A stretch of 6,391 nt of DNA from Sulfuricurvum sp. IAE1 (GTDB lineage Bacteria > Campylobacterota > Campylobacteria > Campylobacterales > Sulfurimonadaceae): NCBI GenBank assembly GCA_945867285.1, contig CAMBHX010000092.1, positions 1-6,391 on the forward strand, read 5' to 3'. Made by a program: the position numbers and the translations under genes. How positions within the stretch are numbered: the stretch's first letter is position 1; each line of letters opens with the position of its first letter. Positions 5,571 to 6,391 of this stretch are shown here, in pieces. The notes under the pieces are model-generated. The model worked only from the letters and a program-made list of their open reading frames with translations. It was not told where the DNA came from and did not search any database.

Positions 5571-6391
5571 TTATTTTATTGCCTTTGTTGCATTTGTTCT
5601 TTGTATAGCTCTCGTTGTCACCACTGTAGTAGCAAATGAATTGTGGTTCATCAAATCCAAAAGACGATTCATAGCAAACGCTCTCTCCCCTTTTGCTACC
5701 TCTTGACCCATGGGGATAAAACTTGAGAGTTTGAGGGGATTATTCGATAGGAGCACGACATACATATCAATAGTATCCTGCCCTGCTTCTAGCACCCCAC
5801 CATTTAGTTGAAAATCTTGTCTGATATCATCGGGATAAAGGAGTGCTTTTTTGGTCTGGTGTGCGAGATTGATATTGTTCTCCATGAGGACCACTCGACC
5901 ATCGTCATACACATCAAACAAGGATAAATAGCCAAGAGTTGGAAATCCATCAAGATGGAGCGTATAGGCTTCATCCTCGTTGACAAGTGTTCGATTGGAT
6001 TTTAATCGTAATGCTCCCATCGATGTTTCTATCATTAGCTCACGCACATCAGCGTTATTCATATTCAAACGATGTTCCCCGCGTCCCAAATACCATCCAT
6101 CATTTTCTCGTGTCACACCTACCGATACCGAACAGTTAAGTTCGCTGGAGAGTTTTAGAACGGGTGGTGTTTGAGCTAGATAGGTATTGGATACACCGCA
6201 CAGAGAGTGTCCTCCACGTTTGGCGAGTTTGACGGCTAACGGAAGATTTTCATATCCAAGAGCCACATAAAAACGACCATTGCTTTGTTCACTTTTTTTG
6301 AGTTTCGTATCGGTAATGATGAGATTGCTGGTTTCGTTGACGATAGATTGGGCATTGTGATGTAGTGTGGAATCACCAACGGTGGTTTGCG
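5571..6391 (-). CDS. LPP20-like plus DUF4384-like envelope protein, 5' end cut by window edge
   Basis: The open frame runs through the right edge, so the true start is outside the window; 272 residues are visible. The GTG at 6266 is an internal valine codon: the upstream 41 codons are in frame and continue the domain (ITDTKLKKSEQSNGRF just before YVALGYENLPLAVKLAKRG, the typical closing part of an LPP20/FlgT N-terminal-like domain). A middle segment has two cysteines (visible 64 and 86). Visible residues about 141-215 match the DUF4384 pattern: AYTLHLDGFPTLGYLSLFDV, DGRVVLMENN, LYPDD, then AGQDTIDMYVVLLSNNPL. In other proteins DUF4384 often follows LPP20 or FlgT-like parts in envelope lipoproteins and its function is unknown. 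A signal peptide or lipobox would lie outside the window. It is cotranscribed with the transglutaminase-like gene (one-base spacing) and is probably its partner. Confidence 0.75.
   Translation of the reverse strand, partial: QTTVGDSTLHHNAQSIVNETSNLIITDTKLKKSEQSNGRFYVALGYENLPLAVKLAKRGGHSLCGVSNTYLAQTPPVLKLSSELNCSVSVGVTRENDGWYLGRGEHRLNMNNADVRELMIETSMGALRLKSNRTLVNEDEAYTLHLDGFPTLGYLSLFDVYDDGRVVLMENNINLAHQTKKALLYPDDIRQDFQLNGGVLEAGQDTIDMYVVLLSNNPLKLSSFIPMGQEVAKGERAFAMNRLLDLMNHNSFATTVVTTRAIQRTNATKAIK

Noticed and set aside
4081..6174. Plus-strand frames at 4081-4362, 4774-4998 and 5980-6174, and minus-strand 5804-5986
   Set aside because: They are shadows of the transglutaminase-like and DUF4384-like genes, with no recognisable products.
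5571..6266. GTG at 6266 as the start of the DUF4384-like gene
   Set aside because: The frame stays open to the window edge, and the 41 upstream codons complete an LPP20-like closing strand, so the GTG encodes an internal valine.

Overview
The window most likely comes from a motile member of the Campylobacterota (Epsilonproteobacteria). The strongest evidence is the flagellin at the left. Its first 170 residues follow the Campylobacter/Helicobacter flagellin pattern closely (RINSAADDASGM, then an AQDGQS stretch, then IANTTAYNSQPLLSGSF and QVGAQSNQT). The moderately AT-rich composition, a sigma-54-type promoter before the flagellin and the LPP20-family lipoproteins all fit. A free-living Sulfurimonas/Sulfuricurvum-like host is a guess; nothing here fixes the genus.

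Layout. (1) 1-1751, minus: a flagellin cut by the left edge after 583 residues, with its conserved C-terminal domain still missing, so it is unusually large. (2) 1752-1929: a 178-bp divergent intergenic region. It holds a sigma-54-like promoter facing the flagellin, an extended -10-like element facing right, and a long hairpin (1850-1903) at the predicted 5' end of the rightward transcript. (3) 1930-4029, plus: three consecutive lipoprotein genes, namely a CsgG/FlgT-like protein (334 aa), an LPP20-family lipoprotein (200 aa) and a second, shorter LPP20-like lipoprotein (155 aa) that overlaps the previous gene by 20 bp. (4) 4040-6391, minus: a convergent two-gene unit. The upstream gene is cut by the right edge and encodes an LPP20-like plus DUF4384-like protein. 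One base after its stop begins a secreted 509-aa transglutaminase-like protein with a visible Cys-His-Asp triad.

How the genes may work together. CsgG-like, FlgT-like and LPP20-like lipoproteins are outer-membrane components known from curli secretion and from the flagellar outer-membrane rings or disks of Vibrio (FlgO/FlgP/FlgT) and Campylobacter (FlgP). Their position divergent from a flagellin suggests a periplasmic or outer-membrane assembly around the flagellum. The convergent unit shares the LPP20 theme and adds a papain-fold enzyme, so both units may build one envelope complex. That functional link is inference; the domain assignments come from motif recognition only.

No tRNA, rRNA, CRISPR array or insertion sequence was seen.
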